A stretch of 64,000 nt of DNA, taken from NCBI GenBank assembly GCA_023393455.1, contig JAEWLJ010000005.1, positions 1 through 64,000 on the forward strand, read 5' to 3'. Positions 16,795 through 25,124 of this stretch are shown here, one piece after another. A program made the position numbers and the translations under genes. The first letter of the stretch is position 1, and every line of letters begins with the position of its first letter. The notes below the pieces were generated by a model, which was not told the DNA's origin, ran no database searches, and saw only the letters and a list, made by a program, of their open reading frames with translations. The stretch is from Methanobacteriota archaeon (lineage in GTDB: Archaea; Halobacteriota; Methanomicrobia; Methanomicrobiales; Methanoculleaceae).

Positions 16795-17484
16795 ATGAGA
16801 TTCCTTCAAAACGATAGAACCGGCAGGGTCGCACTGGTTCTCCTCCTAATAGCCGTCGGTGCTTTCGGCGCCCTTTTGCTCCTCGATCTTCTCACGATCG
16901 GTCCCGGGCATCCTCCCCCCGGGGCCCTGCAAAAATGGTATATCCCCCGGCCCGGGTATGGGTATGCGGAAAACGGGTCGGTCGTCGTGAACAGAACAAT
17001 CGAGGGGGATATCGTCTTGTCAGGCGATATCGAAGAAGGATGCCCACCCCCGTTTCCGGATCTCTCCCCGTACTGCAGCCACGCTGTGTATCTCGACACC
17101 GGGTCGGGCGACCGGTATCTGGTCGTCAACTGGTACTTCGATGATGACGCAGATCTCGCGCGGGCGGAAGGGAACCTCTGCAGTTACCTTCGGTCGTCCG
17201 GGAACGTTGCCTCCGCCGGGTTGATCCTCCCGGGAGAAACGGGTAGATCGCCGGACGCACCGATCGTTAGCCCCATCACCGTGACGAAATACGAGAGCGA
17301 AACATCGTCCGGTTACTTCGGCGTCGTTGAAAAGCCGCTATCCCCGGAACACGACGATTATTTCATCGTTTACTACGGGGTCTATGGGCCGGCCGTTCTC
17401 CCCGATCACACCGCTGCACTGGAGGAACTTATGCTCCGGAGTTCCTCGCTCCGGGGCGCAAGATCGCTCGCGTCCTGTACGTGA
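16795..17484 (+). CDS. Secreted or membrane-anchored protein of unknown function
   Basis: A product of about 229 aa. It starts with a basic stretch and one strong hydrophobic segment (VALVLLLIAVGAFGALLLLDLL), which is a signal anchor, followed by an extracellular-looking domain with several cysteines (CPPPF, YCSH, NLCSYL). I do not recognise the domain. The ATG at 16795 is chosen because the hydrophobic segment follows directly; ATGs at 16750 and 16786 are in frame. It shares a promoter-like element with the lipoprotein array that follows and may be coregulated with it. Confidence 0.65.
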   Translation: MRFLQNDRTGRVALVLLLIAVGAFGALLLLDLLTIGPGHPPPGALQKWYIPRPGYGYAENGSVVVNRTIEGDIVLSGDIEEGCPPPFPDLSPYCSHAVYLDTGSGDRYLVVNWYFDDDADLARAEGNLCSYLRSSGNVASAGLILPGETGRSPDAPIVSPITVTKYESETSSGYFGVVEKPLSPEHDDYFIVYYGVYGPAVLPDHTAALEELMLRSSSLRGARSLASCT

Positions 17485-17669
17485 GCGGCAGGGATGTGAT
17501 CGAGCACGGCACCACCAGGCCGGAGAGCCGTCATACAAGCCGGGGAACGAACCGGAACTGTGACACACTACCATGCCGGCGCGGTCTCAATTCCCAGCCT
17601 GTTACGGTAGATTTCAGGTAAGGATTCTACCCGGCAGTCTCAACGTGTAGACGCGTGACACAGAAATCG

Positions 17670-17675
17670 TTTATA
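17670..17675 (+). promoter_or_regulatory. TATA-like box upstream of the lipoprotein array
   Basis: TTTATA lies within GACACAGAAATCGTTTATAG at 17657-17676. Its distance to the ATG at 17697 is about 25 nt, so transcription would start at or next to that ATG. The surrounding sequence matches much of 16669-16700, upstream of the previous gene. The rest of the gap 17485-17696 shows no gene. Confidence 0.5.
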
Positions 17676-17696
17676 GAGGAACGCCGAGTCTCAATC

Positions 17697-17810
17697 ATGA
17701 CGTACAGCCTCCGGCAGCCGTCCCCGTCCGGTTCGGGTACTACCGGCGGGCGGAGACCGGCCAGAACCCCTCACGGGCACGACTCCATACCCGTGGAGAG
17801 AGCCGGATGA
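17697..17810 (+). CDS. Possible 37-codon leader ORF coupled to the first lipoprotein gene
   Basis: An ATG at 17697 opens a 37-codon frame that ends in TGA at 17808-17810, overlapping the ATG of the next gene as ATGA. A TATA-like box ~25 nt upstream would make this ATG the 5' end of the mRNA. The predicted peptide is rich in Pro, Gly, Ser and Arg and has no recognisable domain or hydrophobic segment. The position suggests translational coupling or a leader peptide. Short ORFs arise by chance in GC-rich DNA, so translation is unproven. Confidence 0.35.
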   Translation: MTYSLRQPSPSGSGTTGGRRPARTPHGHDSIPVERAG

Positions 17811-18439
17811 GACAGAAACCCGTTCTCCTTGTTGTGCTGCTGCTCCTGGCGCTCGGGGCCGGGTGTACCAGCACACCGGAAAACGCCACCCCCGCACCGG
17901 TCCTCCACTACGAGCAGGGAAACACCTCGATCCCCATCAACGTCTCCGAGATCCCGGTGAGAACGTTCGATGTCAACGCAACAGAGGTGATCGAGATCGT
18001 CCTCGCCGACCAGCGGGCCGGGATTCTGCTTGAGGGCGGGTGGAACATCACCTCGATCCGGACGGGCTTTGAAGAGGAGGACCCGAACCGGGAGCACATC
18101 GACGCAGAGTTCAGGAACGATGAACTTTCGCTGTCGTTCTTCATCGAAGTGGACGAACGGGAGGAACGTGCCACGAGGGGGCGCTGTAGCCCCATGGTCT
18201 GGGGGGGACGCCCCTGGCCCGATTCCAAAGGGCCCCGGCCTGAAGACTACTACCAGTCGAGACCACCGCTCACGGACCGGTTCTCTGTCGTTGATTGTCA
18301 GAACGAGCGGATAGTGATGGTCTACAACGAAACGACGATCTTCTACCTCTACCCGTCATACGGGGATGCGAATGTATGGGATCCTGATCGAAGCGAAACC
18401 GGCGCACCTCAACCACGTCATACGGGCAGAACGGCATAA
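17807..18439 (+). CDS. Lipoprotein paralogue A (first copy)
   Basis: A 210-aa predicted lipoprotein: hydrophobic signal LLVVLLLLALGAG followed by a lipobox cysteine. The mature part begins with ENATPAPVLHYEQGN and contains IPINVSEIPVRTFDVNATEV, LADQRAGILLEGGW, FFIEVDERE, and VYNETTIFYLYPSYG. It is the first of four related genes in a row, type A with a DPNREHID segment. The domain is unknown to me; it may be a beta-rich extracellular fold. N-x-T/S sequons suggest surface glycosylation. The C-terminus after YPSYG has diverged and is longer than in the A' copy. Confidence 0.75.
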   Translation: MRQKPVLLVVLLLLALGAGCTSTPENATPAPVLHYEQGNTSIPINVSEIPVRTFDVNATEVIEIVLADQRAGILLEGGWNITSIRTGFEEEDPNREHIDAEFRNDELSLSFFIEVDEREERATRGRCSPMVWGGRPWPDSKGPRPEDYYQSRPPLTDRFSVVDCQNERIVMVYNETTIFYLYPSYGDANVWDPDRSETGAPQPRHTGRTA

Positions 18440-18499
18440 ATGCGTAGGAAAGCGCGATCAGAAGAACTGCGGATAAAACTACCGTAGGAGGAAAACAAG

Positions 18500-19171
18500 A
18501 TGGACAGAAATACAGGAAGGCGCCCCCCCTGCTTCGGGCTATGTTACCGGCAGACGCAAGCCATACCTCTCCTTTCCCTTGCGCTGCTGCTCCTGGCGTT
18601 CGGGGCGGGCTGCATCGACTTCCCGGAGACGAACGCAACAGAAAACATCACCCCCGCTCCGGTCCTTCACTACGAGCGGGGGGACGTCTCGATCCCGATC
18701 AATATCTCCGAGATCCCGGTGCGCGGATTCGACGCCAATGTCACGGAGGTGATCGCGATCCTCCTTGCCGACCAGCGGGCCGGGATCCTGCTTGAGGGGG
18801 GCTGGGAGATAACCTCTGTCCGGACGAGCTTTGAGGAGTTTTACTCGGTCGATCCGGCCAGAACGTATGTCGATGTAGAGTTCCGGAACGATGAACCGTC
18901 ACCGTCGTTCTTCATCGAAGTGGACGAGCAGGAGGGGCACACGGGAAGAGGTTTCTGCAACGTCCCGTTCTGGAATGGGGGGGCGTATGCAGGCCCCTAC
19001 CCTGAGGACTACCACCAGAACTGGACGTCCACGAACCGGTTCTCCGGGTTCTATGTCTTCGATCATCACCACAACGAGCAGGTGATGATGGTCTACAACG
19101 AAACGACGATCTTCTACCTCCACCCCTCGTACGGGAGAGAGTGGTATGAAAGCGTGGAGGCGTCAGGATGA
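18500..19171 (+). CDS. Lipoprotein paralogue B (first copy)
   Basis: A 223-aa predicted lipoprotein. It has an N-terminal extension of ~20 residues before the hydrophobic signal (PLLSLALLLLAFGAG, then C), and the same body as paralogue A but with the type B segments FYSVDPARTYVDVEF, TGRGFCNVPFWNGG and AGPYPEDYHQNW. A GGAGGAAAACAAG ribosome binding site precedes the ATG. Its stop overlaps the start of paralogue A' as ATGA, so B and A' are coupled. The function is unknown. Confidence 0.75.
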   Translation: MDRNTGRRPPCFGLCYRQTQAIPLLSLALLLLAFGAGCIDFPETNATENITPAPVLHYERGDVSIPINISEIPVRGFDANVTEVIAILLADQRAGILLEGGWEITSVRTSFEEFYSVDPARTYVDVEFRNDEPSPSFFIEVDEQEGHTGRGFCNVPFWNGGAYAGPYPEDYHQNWTSTNRFSGFYVFDHHHNEQVMMVYNETTIFYLHPSYGREWYESVEASG

Positions 19172-19767
19172 AGCGGATCTTCATTCTCTCCCTTACGCTG
19201 CTGCTCCTGGCGCTCGGGGCCGGGTGCATCGACTTCCCGGGGGCGAACGCCACGGAAACCGTCACACCCGCCCCGGTCCTCCACTACGAGCGAGGGGATG
19301 TCTCGATCCCCATCAACGTCTCCGAGATCCCGGTGAGAACGTTCGATGTCAACGCAACAGAGGTGATCGAGATCGTCCTCGCCGACCAGCGGGCCGGGAT
19401 TCTGCTTGAGGGCGGATGGCAGATCACCTCGATCCGGACGGGCTTTGAGGGGGAGGACCCGAACCGGGAGCACATCGACGTGGAGTTCAGGAACGATGAA
19501 CTGTCGCTGTCGTTCTTCATCGAAGTGGACGAACGGGAGAGGCAGACCGGCAGAGGGCGTTGCAGCGCCACGATCTGGATGGGACACCCGTGGACATCGG
19601 AACCCTTCCCCGAGGAGGAGGACTACTACCAGACGGGAGACCCGCACAGGGACCAACTCTATGTCCTCGATCATCACAACGAGAGGCTGGTGATGGTCTA
19701 TAATGAAACAACGATCTTCTACCTCTACCCCTCGTATGGGGATGTGACTAAATGGATGGGAGATTGA
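19168..19767 (+). CDS. Lipoprotein paralogue A' (second copy)
   Basis: A 199-aa predicted lipoprotein closest to paralogue A: signal FILSLTLLLLALGAG then the lipobox cysteine, then the same conserved blocks, including VSEIPVRTFDVNATEVIEI, DPNREHIDVEFRNDELS, and VYNETTIFYLYPSYG. DNA identity to A is very high through the central ~250 bp, which points to recent duplication. It differs from A in the variable region between the GRGRC motif and the HHNERLVMV motif. Confidence 0.75.
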   Translation: MKRIFILSLTLLLLALGAGCIDFPGANATETVTPAPVLHYERGDVSIPINVSEIPVRTFDVNATEVIEIVLADQRAGILLEGGWQITSIRTGFEGEDPNREHIDVEFRNDELSLSFFIEVDERERQTGRGRCSATIWMGHPWTSEPFPEEEDYYQTGDPHRDQLYVLDHHNERLVMVYNETTIFYLYPSYGDVTKWMGD

Positions 19768-19845
19768 AGCGAAACCGGCGCACCTCTCCCCTCTCATACA
19801 GGGCAGAGCGGCGTAAATGCACAGGAAAGCGCGATCAGAAAAAAT

Positions 19846-20547
19846 GTGGTAAAACCACAGGAGGAAAACAAGATGGACAGAAATACAGGAAGGCGCTCCC
19901 CCTGCTTCAGGCTATGTTGCCGGCAGACGCAAGCCATACCTCTCCTTTCCCTTGTGCTGCTGCTCCTTGCATTCGGGGCCGGGTGCATCGACTCCCCGGA
20001 GCCGAATGCAACGGAAAACGTCACCCCCGCCCCGATTCTCCACTACGAGCAGGGGAACGTCTCGATCCCCATCAACACCTCCGAGATCCTGGTGAGGGGT
20101 TTCGACGCCAACGCAACAGAGGCGATCGAGATCGTTCTCACCGACCAGCGGGCGGGAGTCCTGCTTGAAAACGGGTGGAAGATCGCTTCAATCAGGACGG
20201 GCTTTGAGGGGTTCTACTCGGTCGACCCGGCGAGGACATTCGTCGATGTAGAGTTCCGACGCGATGAACAGTCACCGTCGTTCTTCATCGAAGTGGACGA
20301 ACAGGAGGGGCACACCGGAAGGGGCTTCTGCAACGTCCCATTCTGGAGAGGGGGACTGTATGCAGGCCCCTACCCTGAGGACTACCACCAAAACTGGACG
20401 CCCACAAACCGGTTCTCTGCGTACTCTGTCTTCGATCACCGCCACAACGAGCGGGTGATGATGGTCTACAACGATACGACGATCTTCTACCTCTACTCCT
20501 CGTACGGAACGGAATGGTTCGAAGCCATGAAGGGATCAGGCGAGTGA
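19846..20547 (+). CDS. Lipoprotein paralogue B' (second copy)
   Basis: A 233-aa predicted lipoprotein and the partner of paralogue B. The leader MDRNTGRR, the promoter-proximal DNA, the FYSVDPARTFVDVEF block, TGRGFCNVPFWRGG and AGPYPEDYHQNW all match B. The ATG at 19879 (MDRNT...) is the equivalent start; the frame is open from the ATG at 19846. The ribosome binding site GGAGGAAAACAAG precedes 19873. Using that start it would be 222 aa, the same size as B. The function is unknown. Confidence 0.72.
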   Translation: MVKPQEENKMDRNTGRRSPCFRLCCRQTQAIPLLSLVLLLLAFGAGCIDSPEPNATENVTPAPILHYEQGNVSIPINTSEILVRGFDANATEAIEIVLTDQRAGVLLENGWKIASIRTGFEGFYSVDPARTFVDVEFRRDEQSPSFFIEVDEQEGHTGRGFCNVPFWRGGLYAGPYPEDYHQNWTPTNRFSAYSVFDHRHNERVMMVYNDTTIFYLYSSYGTEWFEAMKGSGE

Positions 20548-20566
20548 GGGGCTGCTGTTCTGGACG

Positions 20567-20667
20567 TGCGGTGCTCGAACTCCGGCCGCTCGTGATCGCA
20601 CCTGGCGGTGCTCAAGCTCCTGCCCTTCGGCCAGTCGGCCACTCGCACCTGCGGTGCTCGGGCTCCG
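20567..20667. repeat. Three imperfect GCGGTGCTC-containing repeats
   Basis: In the 274-bp gap before lysS, three ~18-bp units share the core GCGGTGCTC followed by a purine-rich triplet and GCTCC-like sequence: about 20567-20585, 20604-20622 and 20650-20667. Short inverted arms (GGCCG/CGGCC type) lie between them. No ORF is seen. They could be remnants of a dispersed repeat family. The likely lysS promoter, ACTATATAGA (20711-20720), follows. Confidence 0.45.
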
Positions 20668-20821
20668 CTCCTCACGGAGCGTCGCCAATTTAATACCCCC
20701 AGAGATGAACACTATATAGAATTTCCCGGCGACTTCACCGCCCGGTCTCGCCGGAGCGGCGCCTGACCCGGATTTCCGGCCGGGGCTCCGGGGCCGCAGG
20801 ACGAATGGAGCGATTTAGACA

Positions 20822-22348
20822 ATGAGCGATATAGATCATACCTGCTTTGACACGGCAAAGATCGACAAGATACAGGAACTGCGCGAACGCGGCGTGACGG
20901 TCTACCCCTACACCTTCGACCGTCGGGATACCGTCGAGGAGATCAAGGAGCGGTTCTCCGCGATCGGGCACGATAAGAGCGAGGAGGAGGTCAGCACCGC
21001 CGGCCGTGTCTACGTCGTCCGCCAGCACGGCAAGACGATCTTCGCCGATATCGGGGACGCGACCGGCAGGCTGCAGGTCTACATCCGCAAAAACGACCTC
21101 GGGGAGGAGCAGTTCGACCTCTTCCGCCAGTACGTCGACGCCGGGGACATCGTCGGCGTCGTCGGCCACGTCTTCCGGACGAAGATGGGAGAGATCACCG
21201 TCTGGGTCGACCGGTTCGAGCTCCTGACAAAGTCGGTCTGCCCGCTCCCGGAGAAGTTCCACGGCCTCAAGAACGTCGAGACCCGGTACCGGCAGCGCTA
21301 CCTCGACCTGATCATGAACGAGGAGAGCCGCGAGACCTTCCGGAAGCGGAGCAATCTCATAGCACTTCTCCGCCAGTTCCTCTTCAACCGGGAGTACCTG
21401 GAGTTCGAGACCCCGACCCTGCAGCCGATCTACGGCGGCGCGAACGCCCGGCCGTTCACCACCCACCACAACGCCCTCGACCAGAAGCTCTACCTCCGGA
21501 TCGCGCCGGAACTCTACCTCAAGCGCCTCGTCGTCGGCGGGTTCGAGAAGGTCTTTGAGATCGCGAAGAACTTCAGAAATGAGGACATCGACACCAACCA
21601 CAACCCCGAGTTCTCGATGGTGGAGATCTACGAGGCCTACCGGGACTACAACGACATGATGGATCTCACCGAGGAGATCTTCACGTTCCTCGCGGAGAAG
21701 GTCTGCGGGAAGACCACGGTCTCGTATGCCGGGCACGAACTGGACTTCTCCCGTCCCTGGCGCCGCCTCACGATGGAGGAGGCGGTCCGGGAGTACGCCG
21801 GGATCGATATCCGGGCCATGAGCCTCGAAGAACTCCGCGCGTTCGGCCTTGAACACCGCGTGGAGGGGTGCGAGAGCGCCGCGACCCGGGGCGAGTACCT
21901 GGTCCTCTTCTTCGAGCACTTCGGCGAGGAGCACCTCATCCAGCCGACGTTCATCTACGACTTCCCGGTCGAGAACTCGCCGCTCGCAAAGAAGCACCGC
22001 TCAAAGGAAGGGCTGACGGAGCGGTTCGAACTCTTCATCGCCGGGATGGAGATGGCAAACGGGTTCTCGGAGTTAAACGATCCCTTAGACCAGAAGGCGC
22101 GGCTCGAACTGCAGGATGCGAAGCGCCGGAAGGGCGACCTCGAGGCGCAGATGATCGACTACGACTTCATCAACGCGCTCGGCTACGGGATGCCCCCGAC
22201 CGGCGGCGTCGGGATCGGGATCGACCGGCTGGTGATGCTCCTCACCGGGAATGACTCGATCAAGGAGGTGCTCCTCTTCCCGCAGATGAAGACCCTCGTC
22301 AAGGGGCCAGACGGGGAAGAACCGGAGCAGGACGGCGGCGAGGAGTAA
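20822..22348 (+). CDS. lysS: Lysyl-tRNA synthetase, class II
   Basis: A 508-aa enzyme charging tRNA-Lys. It has an N-terminal OB-fold anticodon-binding domain (about 55-150: TAGRVYVVRQHGKTIFADI) and a class II catalytic core: motif 1 around RSNLIALLRQFLFNREYLEFETP, motif 2 FEIAKNFRNEDID, and motif 3 GGVGIGIDRLVMLL. Many archaea use a class I LysRS; this is the class II form, also found in some methanogens. The acidic C-terminal tail (EEPEQDGGEE) is unusual but harmless. A TATA-like box lies at 20711, giving a ~90-nt leader. The small YwbE gene follows 19 nt later. Confidence 0.95.
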   Translation: MSDIDHTCFDTAKIDKIQELRERGVTVYPYTFDRRDTVEEIKERFSAIGHDKSEEEVSTAGRVYVVRQHGKTIFADIGDATGRLQVYIRKNDLGEEQFDLFRQYVDAGDIVGVVGHVFRTKMGEITVWVDRFELLTKSVCPLPEKFHGLKNVETRYRQRYLDLIMNEESRETFRKRSNLIALLRQFLFNREYLEFETPTLQPIYGGANARPFTTHHNALDQKLYLRIAPELYLKRLVVGGFEKVFEIAKNFRNEDIDTNHNPEFSMVEIYEAYRDYNDMMDLTEEIFTFLAEKVCGKTTVSYAGHELDFSRPWRRLTMEEAVREYAGIDIRAMSLEELRAFGLEHRVEGCESAATRGEYLVLFFEHFGEEHLIQPTFIYDFPVENSPLAKKHRSKEGLTERFELFIAGMEMANGFSELNDPLDQKARLELQDAKRRKGDLEAQMIDYDFINALGYGMPPTGGVGIGIDRLVMLLTGNDSIKEVLLFPQMKTLVKGPDGEEPEQDGGEE

Positions 22349-22367
22349 TCCGCCGCACTATTTTACC

Positions 22368-22562
22368 ATGAACGGACAGAACCGCGCCGCCATCCGCCCC
22401 GGAATGACGGTCGATATCGTCCTCAAGCGCGACCAGAAGACCGGGAAGCGCACCCGGGGCGTCGTCGCCGAGATCCTGACGAACTCCTCGTTTCATCCCC
22501 ACGGGATCAAGGTCCGGCTCCAGGACGGCCAGGTCGGCCGGGTTCAGGAGATCATCGGGTAA
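22368..22562 (+). CDS. YwbE family protein
   Basis: A 64-aa protein with the whole of the YwbE domain: IRPGMTVDIVLKRDQKTGK, RGVVAEILTNSSFHPHGIKV and VGRVQEII. It is a small beta-rich KOW-like protein. Function is unproven; nucleic-acid binding is plausible from the fold. It follows lysS closely on the same strand and is probably cotranscribed. Confidence 0.88.
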   Translation: MNGQNRAAIRPGMTVDIVLKRDQKTGKRTRGVVAEILTNSSFHPHGIKVRLQDGQVGRVQEIIG

Positions 22563-22564
22563 GG

Positions 22565-23196
22565 TCAGGCGGCTTTTTTGAGGGTGAAACGGATGGCCGC
22601 ACCCTCCTCCGGGCGGCCCGCGACCCGGTCGTCCGCCCGGATCCACCCGCCGTATCTCTCCACCAGCTTCCGGCAGATATAGAGGTCAAGGCCCCGGTCG
22701 GGAAGATAGGTGGTATACTCAACGACGCCGGACTCGTTGATGACGTAAAGGTCCACATCCCCGCCGAACTCCTCTTTGAGCCCGGCGAGATCCATCCTGG
22801 ACGGGTCACGCCCGGCCCGCTCGTACTCCTCGAGGAAGAGCGAGAAGCCTCTCTGCAACCGCAGATTGAGCGAGTTATCGAAGAGTTTGAGCCCGGTATC
22901 CACGTCCGTGATCGACTCACGGATGCTTTTTCGGTGACGCCCTGGAGGGTGGCGAGGTCCGAGGTCATCCTCTCCTCAGCCTACAGATAGTCGTAGACCG
23001 CGAGAAGGCCGATCGTGGGGATGACGATGAGGAGGATGGCTATGATGGGGAGAGACGCAAACGTCCAGTCTTCCGGGGCGGGGCGCACGGTCGACTGAGC
23101 AGCGCAGATCAACCGGTTGAACCTTCTGCACCGGATCGTCTTCACCTCCGAAAGCGGGATCCTCATAGTGCTGTTGTAACAGTGAGGCTCCTCCAC
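22565..23196 (-). pseudogene. Decayed sensor histidine kinase
   Basis: From the ATG at 23196, the minus strand encodes a short N-terminus and a membrane segment (LPIIAILLIVIPTIGLLAVYDYL). It meets TAG at 22981-22983, continues in frame (AEERMTSDLATLQGVTEK), and then loses one base in the A run at 22927-22931. The next frame has a sensory-domain start (SIRESITDVDTGLKLFDNS, DVDLYVINESGVVEYTTYLP) fused in frame to the last ~35 residues of an HATPase domain (YICRKLVERYGGWI). The middle of the sensor and the kinase core are missing. One stop, one frameshift and one internal deletion make decay clear. A short remaining ORF is 22565-22903. Confidence 0.75.
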
Positions 23197-23408
23197 CTAA
23201 ACTTTCGCAGGCGTGATCGCTGCAGGATGGAGGGAGGACGTTACAGGGGTGAGACGGTTCAGGCGGCTGCTACCCCCCGGCGCTTTCCCGGGGCGAAAGC
23301 CGGATACAACAGCGGATCAAGTTCCGGGTGGTGGAAATTCAACGGGAAAAAAAGAGACTTGGGGCCTGATATGCGGCCCCGGACGTATCGTGGAACGGTA
23401 CGGTGATC

Positions 23409-25067
23409 TTACATCGGGGGCATGCCGCCCATGCCACCCATGCCGCCGCCCATGGCCGCCATCTCCTCAGGAGAGGGGCCGGCAGACTTGGATGCGGCGA
23501 TGACGTCGTCGATCCGGAGGATCATGACGGCGGCTTCAGCGGCGCTGGAGACTGCCTGGGTCTTCACCCGGAGGGGCTCAACGACGCCGGCCTTGAGCAT
23601 GTCGCCGGAGACGGCGTTAAAGACATCGAGGCCCATGTACTTCGCGTTCTTGCCGCCCTTCTCGTGGGCTGCGCGGAGCGCAACGAGCATGTCGATCGGG
23701 TCGAGACCCGCGTTCTCGGCAAGCGTCCTCGGGATGATCTCGAGCGCGTTTGCAAACGCTTCGATGGCGAGCTGGGCGCGGCCGCCGACGGTCGCGGCGT
23801 ACTCGCGGAGCCTGAGCGAGAGTTCGATCTCGGGCGCACCGCCGCCGGCGACGAACTTCTTGTCCTCGACGGCAACGCTGACGACCCGGAGGGCGTCCTC
23901 GATGGCGCGATCGAGTTCGTCAACGACGTGCTCGGTGCCGCCGCGGATGATGATCGAGACCGCCTTCGGGTTCTCGCACTCGGTGACGAAGATCATCTCT
24001 TCGCCGGAGACCTTCTTCTCCTCGACGCTGCCGGCCTTCCCGAGCTCCTCGGGAGCGATGGCGTCGATGGAGCTGACGACTGCCGCACCGGTGGCGCGGG
24101 CGAGTTTCTCCATGTCGCTCTTCTTGACACGGCGGACGGCAAAGATGCCGGCCTTCGCGAGGTAGTGCTGGGCGATGTCATCGATGCCCTTCTGGCAGAA
24201 GACGACGTTTGCACCGCTGGAGACGACCTTGTCGACGATGCCCTTGATCATCCGCTCCTCTTCATCGAGGAACATCTGGAGCTGGTCGGGGCTCGTGATG
24301 CTGATCTCAGCGTCGACCTCGGTCTTCTTGAACTCGATAGCGGCGTTCAGGAGGAGGATCTTCGCGTCCTTGACGACACGGGGCATCGCGGGGTGGACAC
24401 GCTCCTTGTCGATGATCATGCCCTCGACGATCTCGGACTCCTCGATGGACCCACCGACCTTCTTCTCGACCTTCACGAACTCAGTGTCGACGGTTCCGTC
24501 GGCGTCGGCGACCATCGTGATTGCCCTGACGACGAGCTCGGTGAGCTTCTCCTTTGCGGCCTCGGCGCCCTTCCCGGTCATGGCGGTGTCGGCAAGCTTG
24601 CGGAGCATCACCATGTCATCAGGCTTGACCTGGACGGCGATATCGTTGAGGATATCCTGCGCTTTGTCGGCGGCCATGCGGTAGCCGTGAGCGATGACCG
24701 TGGGGTGCACGTCCTGGTCGAGGAGGTCCTCGGCACGCTTCAGGAGCTCGCCTGCGATCACTACAGCGGTGGTGGTGCCGTCGCCGACCTCATCGTCCTG
24801 GGTCTTGGCGATCTCGACCATCATCTTTGCGGCGGGGTGCTCGATGTCCATCTCTTTCAAGATGGTCACACCGTCGTTCGTGATGACGACGTCACCGATG
24901 GTGTCGACGAGCATCTTGTCCATGCCCTTGGGGCCGAGCGTTGTCCTTACGGCGCTTGCGACGGCCTTTGCGGCTGCAATGTTGCCCGACTGAGCGTCAC
25001 GACCGCGGGTACGCTGGCTACCCTCTTTCAGAATAAAGATTGGTTGTCCTCCAAGATTTGCTGACAT
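23409..25067 (-). CDS. Thermosome subunit (group II chaperonin)
   Basis: A 552-aa chaperonin subunit that forms the double-ring ATP-driven folding chamber. It has [13 protein letters not shown], the ATPase loop GDGTTTAVV, and the [17 protein letters not shown] and [14 protein letters not shown] blocks. It ends in a GGM-repeat tail ([14 protein letters not shown]) as in other archaeal chaperonins. The ATG at 25067 is chosen because a GGTGAT ribosome binding site lies just upstream; a GTG at 25076 is also in frame. Its promoter is the TATA box at 25111-25120. Confidence 0.97.
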   Translation of the reverse strand: MSANLGGQPIFILKEGSQRTRGRDAQSGNIAAAKAVASAVRTTLGPKGMDKMLVDTIGDVVITNDGVTILKEMDIEHPAAKMMVEIAKTQDDEVGDGTTTAVVIAGELLKRAEDLLDQDVHPTVIAHGYRMAADKAQDILNDIAVQVKPDDMVMLRKLADTAMTGKGAEAAKEKLTELVVRAITMVADADGTVDTEFVKVEKKVGGSIEESEIVEGMIIDKERVHPAMPRVVKDAKILLLNAAIEFKKTEVDAEISITSPDQLQMFLDEEERMIKGIVDKVVSSGANVVFCQKGIDDIAQHYLAKAGIFAVRRVKKSDMEKLARATGAAVVSSIDAIAPEELGKAGSVEEKKVSGEEMIFVTECENPKAVSIIIRGGTEHVVDELDRAIEDALRVVSVAVEDKKFVAGGGAPEIELSLRLREYAATVGGRAQLAIEAFANALEIIPRTLAENAGLDPIDMLVALRAAHEKGGKNAKYMGLDVFNAVSGDMLKAGVVEPLRVKTQAVSSAAEAAVMILRIDDVIAASKSAGPSPEEMAAMGGGMGGMGGMPPM

Positions 25068-25110
25068 AGGTATCACCGTTGTTAAGCGATAGAAAGGTAG
25101 GTTTGTGGTT

Positions 25111-25120
25111 CTATATAAAC
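25111..25120 (-). promoter_or_regulatory. Thermosome gene TATA box
   Basis: The minus strand reads GTTTATATAG, a strong archaeal TATA box, about 45-50 nt before the thermosome ATG. Transcription would begin near 25090, leaving a ~22-nt leader with a ribosome binding site. The box lies next to the 3' end of the regulator gene, so the two genes are likely transcribed separately. Confidence 0.65.
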
Positions 25121-25124
25121 ATAT

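Larger units (their letters stand above)
17807..20547 (+). repeat. Tandem duplication of a two-gene lipoprotein cassette
   Basis: The order A-B-A'-B' reflects two copies of a ~1.35-kb unit (about 17807-19167 and 19168-20547). The A-B and A'-B' spacers are also alike: both contain CGAAACCGGCGCACCTC, then GAAAGCGCGATCAGAA and GGAGGAAAACAAGATGGAC. A and B are themselves related, so an older gene duplication preceded the duplication of the pair. Confidence 0.8.

Noticed and set aside
20567..20667. CRISPR array
   Set aside because: The three repeats are imperfect, short and unevenly spaced, and no cas gene is present.
22981..22983. TAG read as pyrrolysine in the sensor kinase remnant
   Set aside because: No pyl genes are visible, the downstream frame also shifts, and the gene has lost its kinase core. 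Decay explains it more simply.
23403..25064. 553-codon plus-strand frame covering the thermosome gene
   Set aside because: It is exactly antisense to a full chaperonin with all motifs. Its low-complexity D/G/L-rich sequence is an effect of GC-rich codon use.
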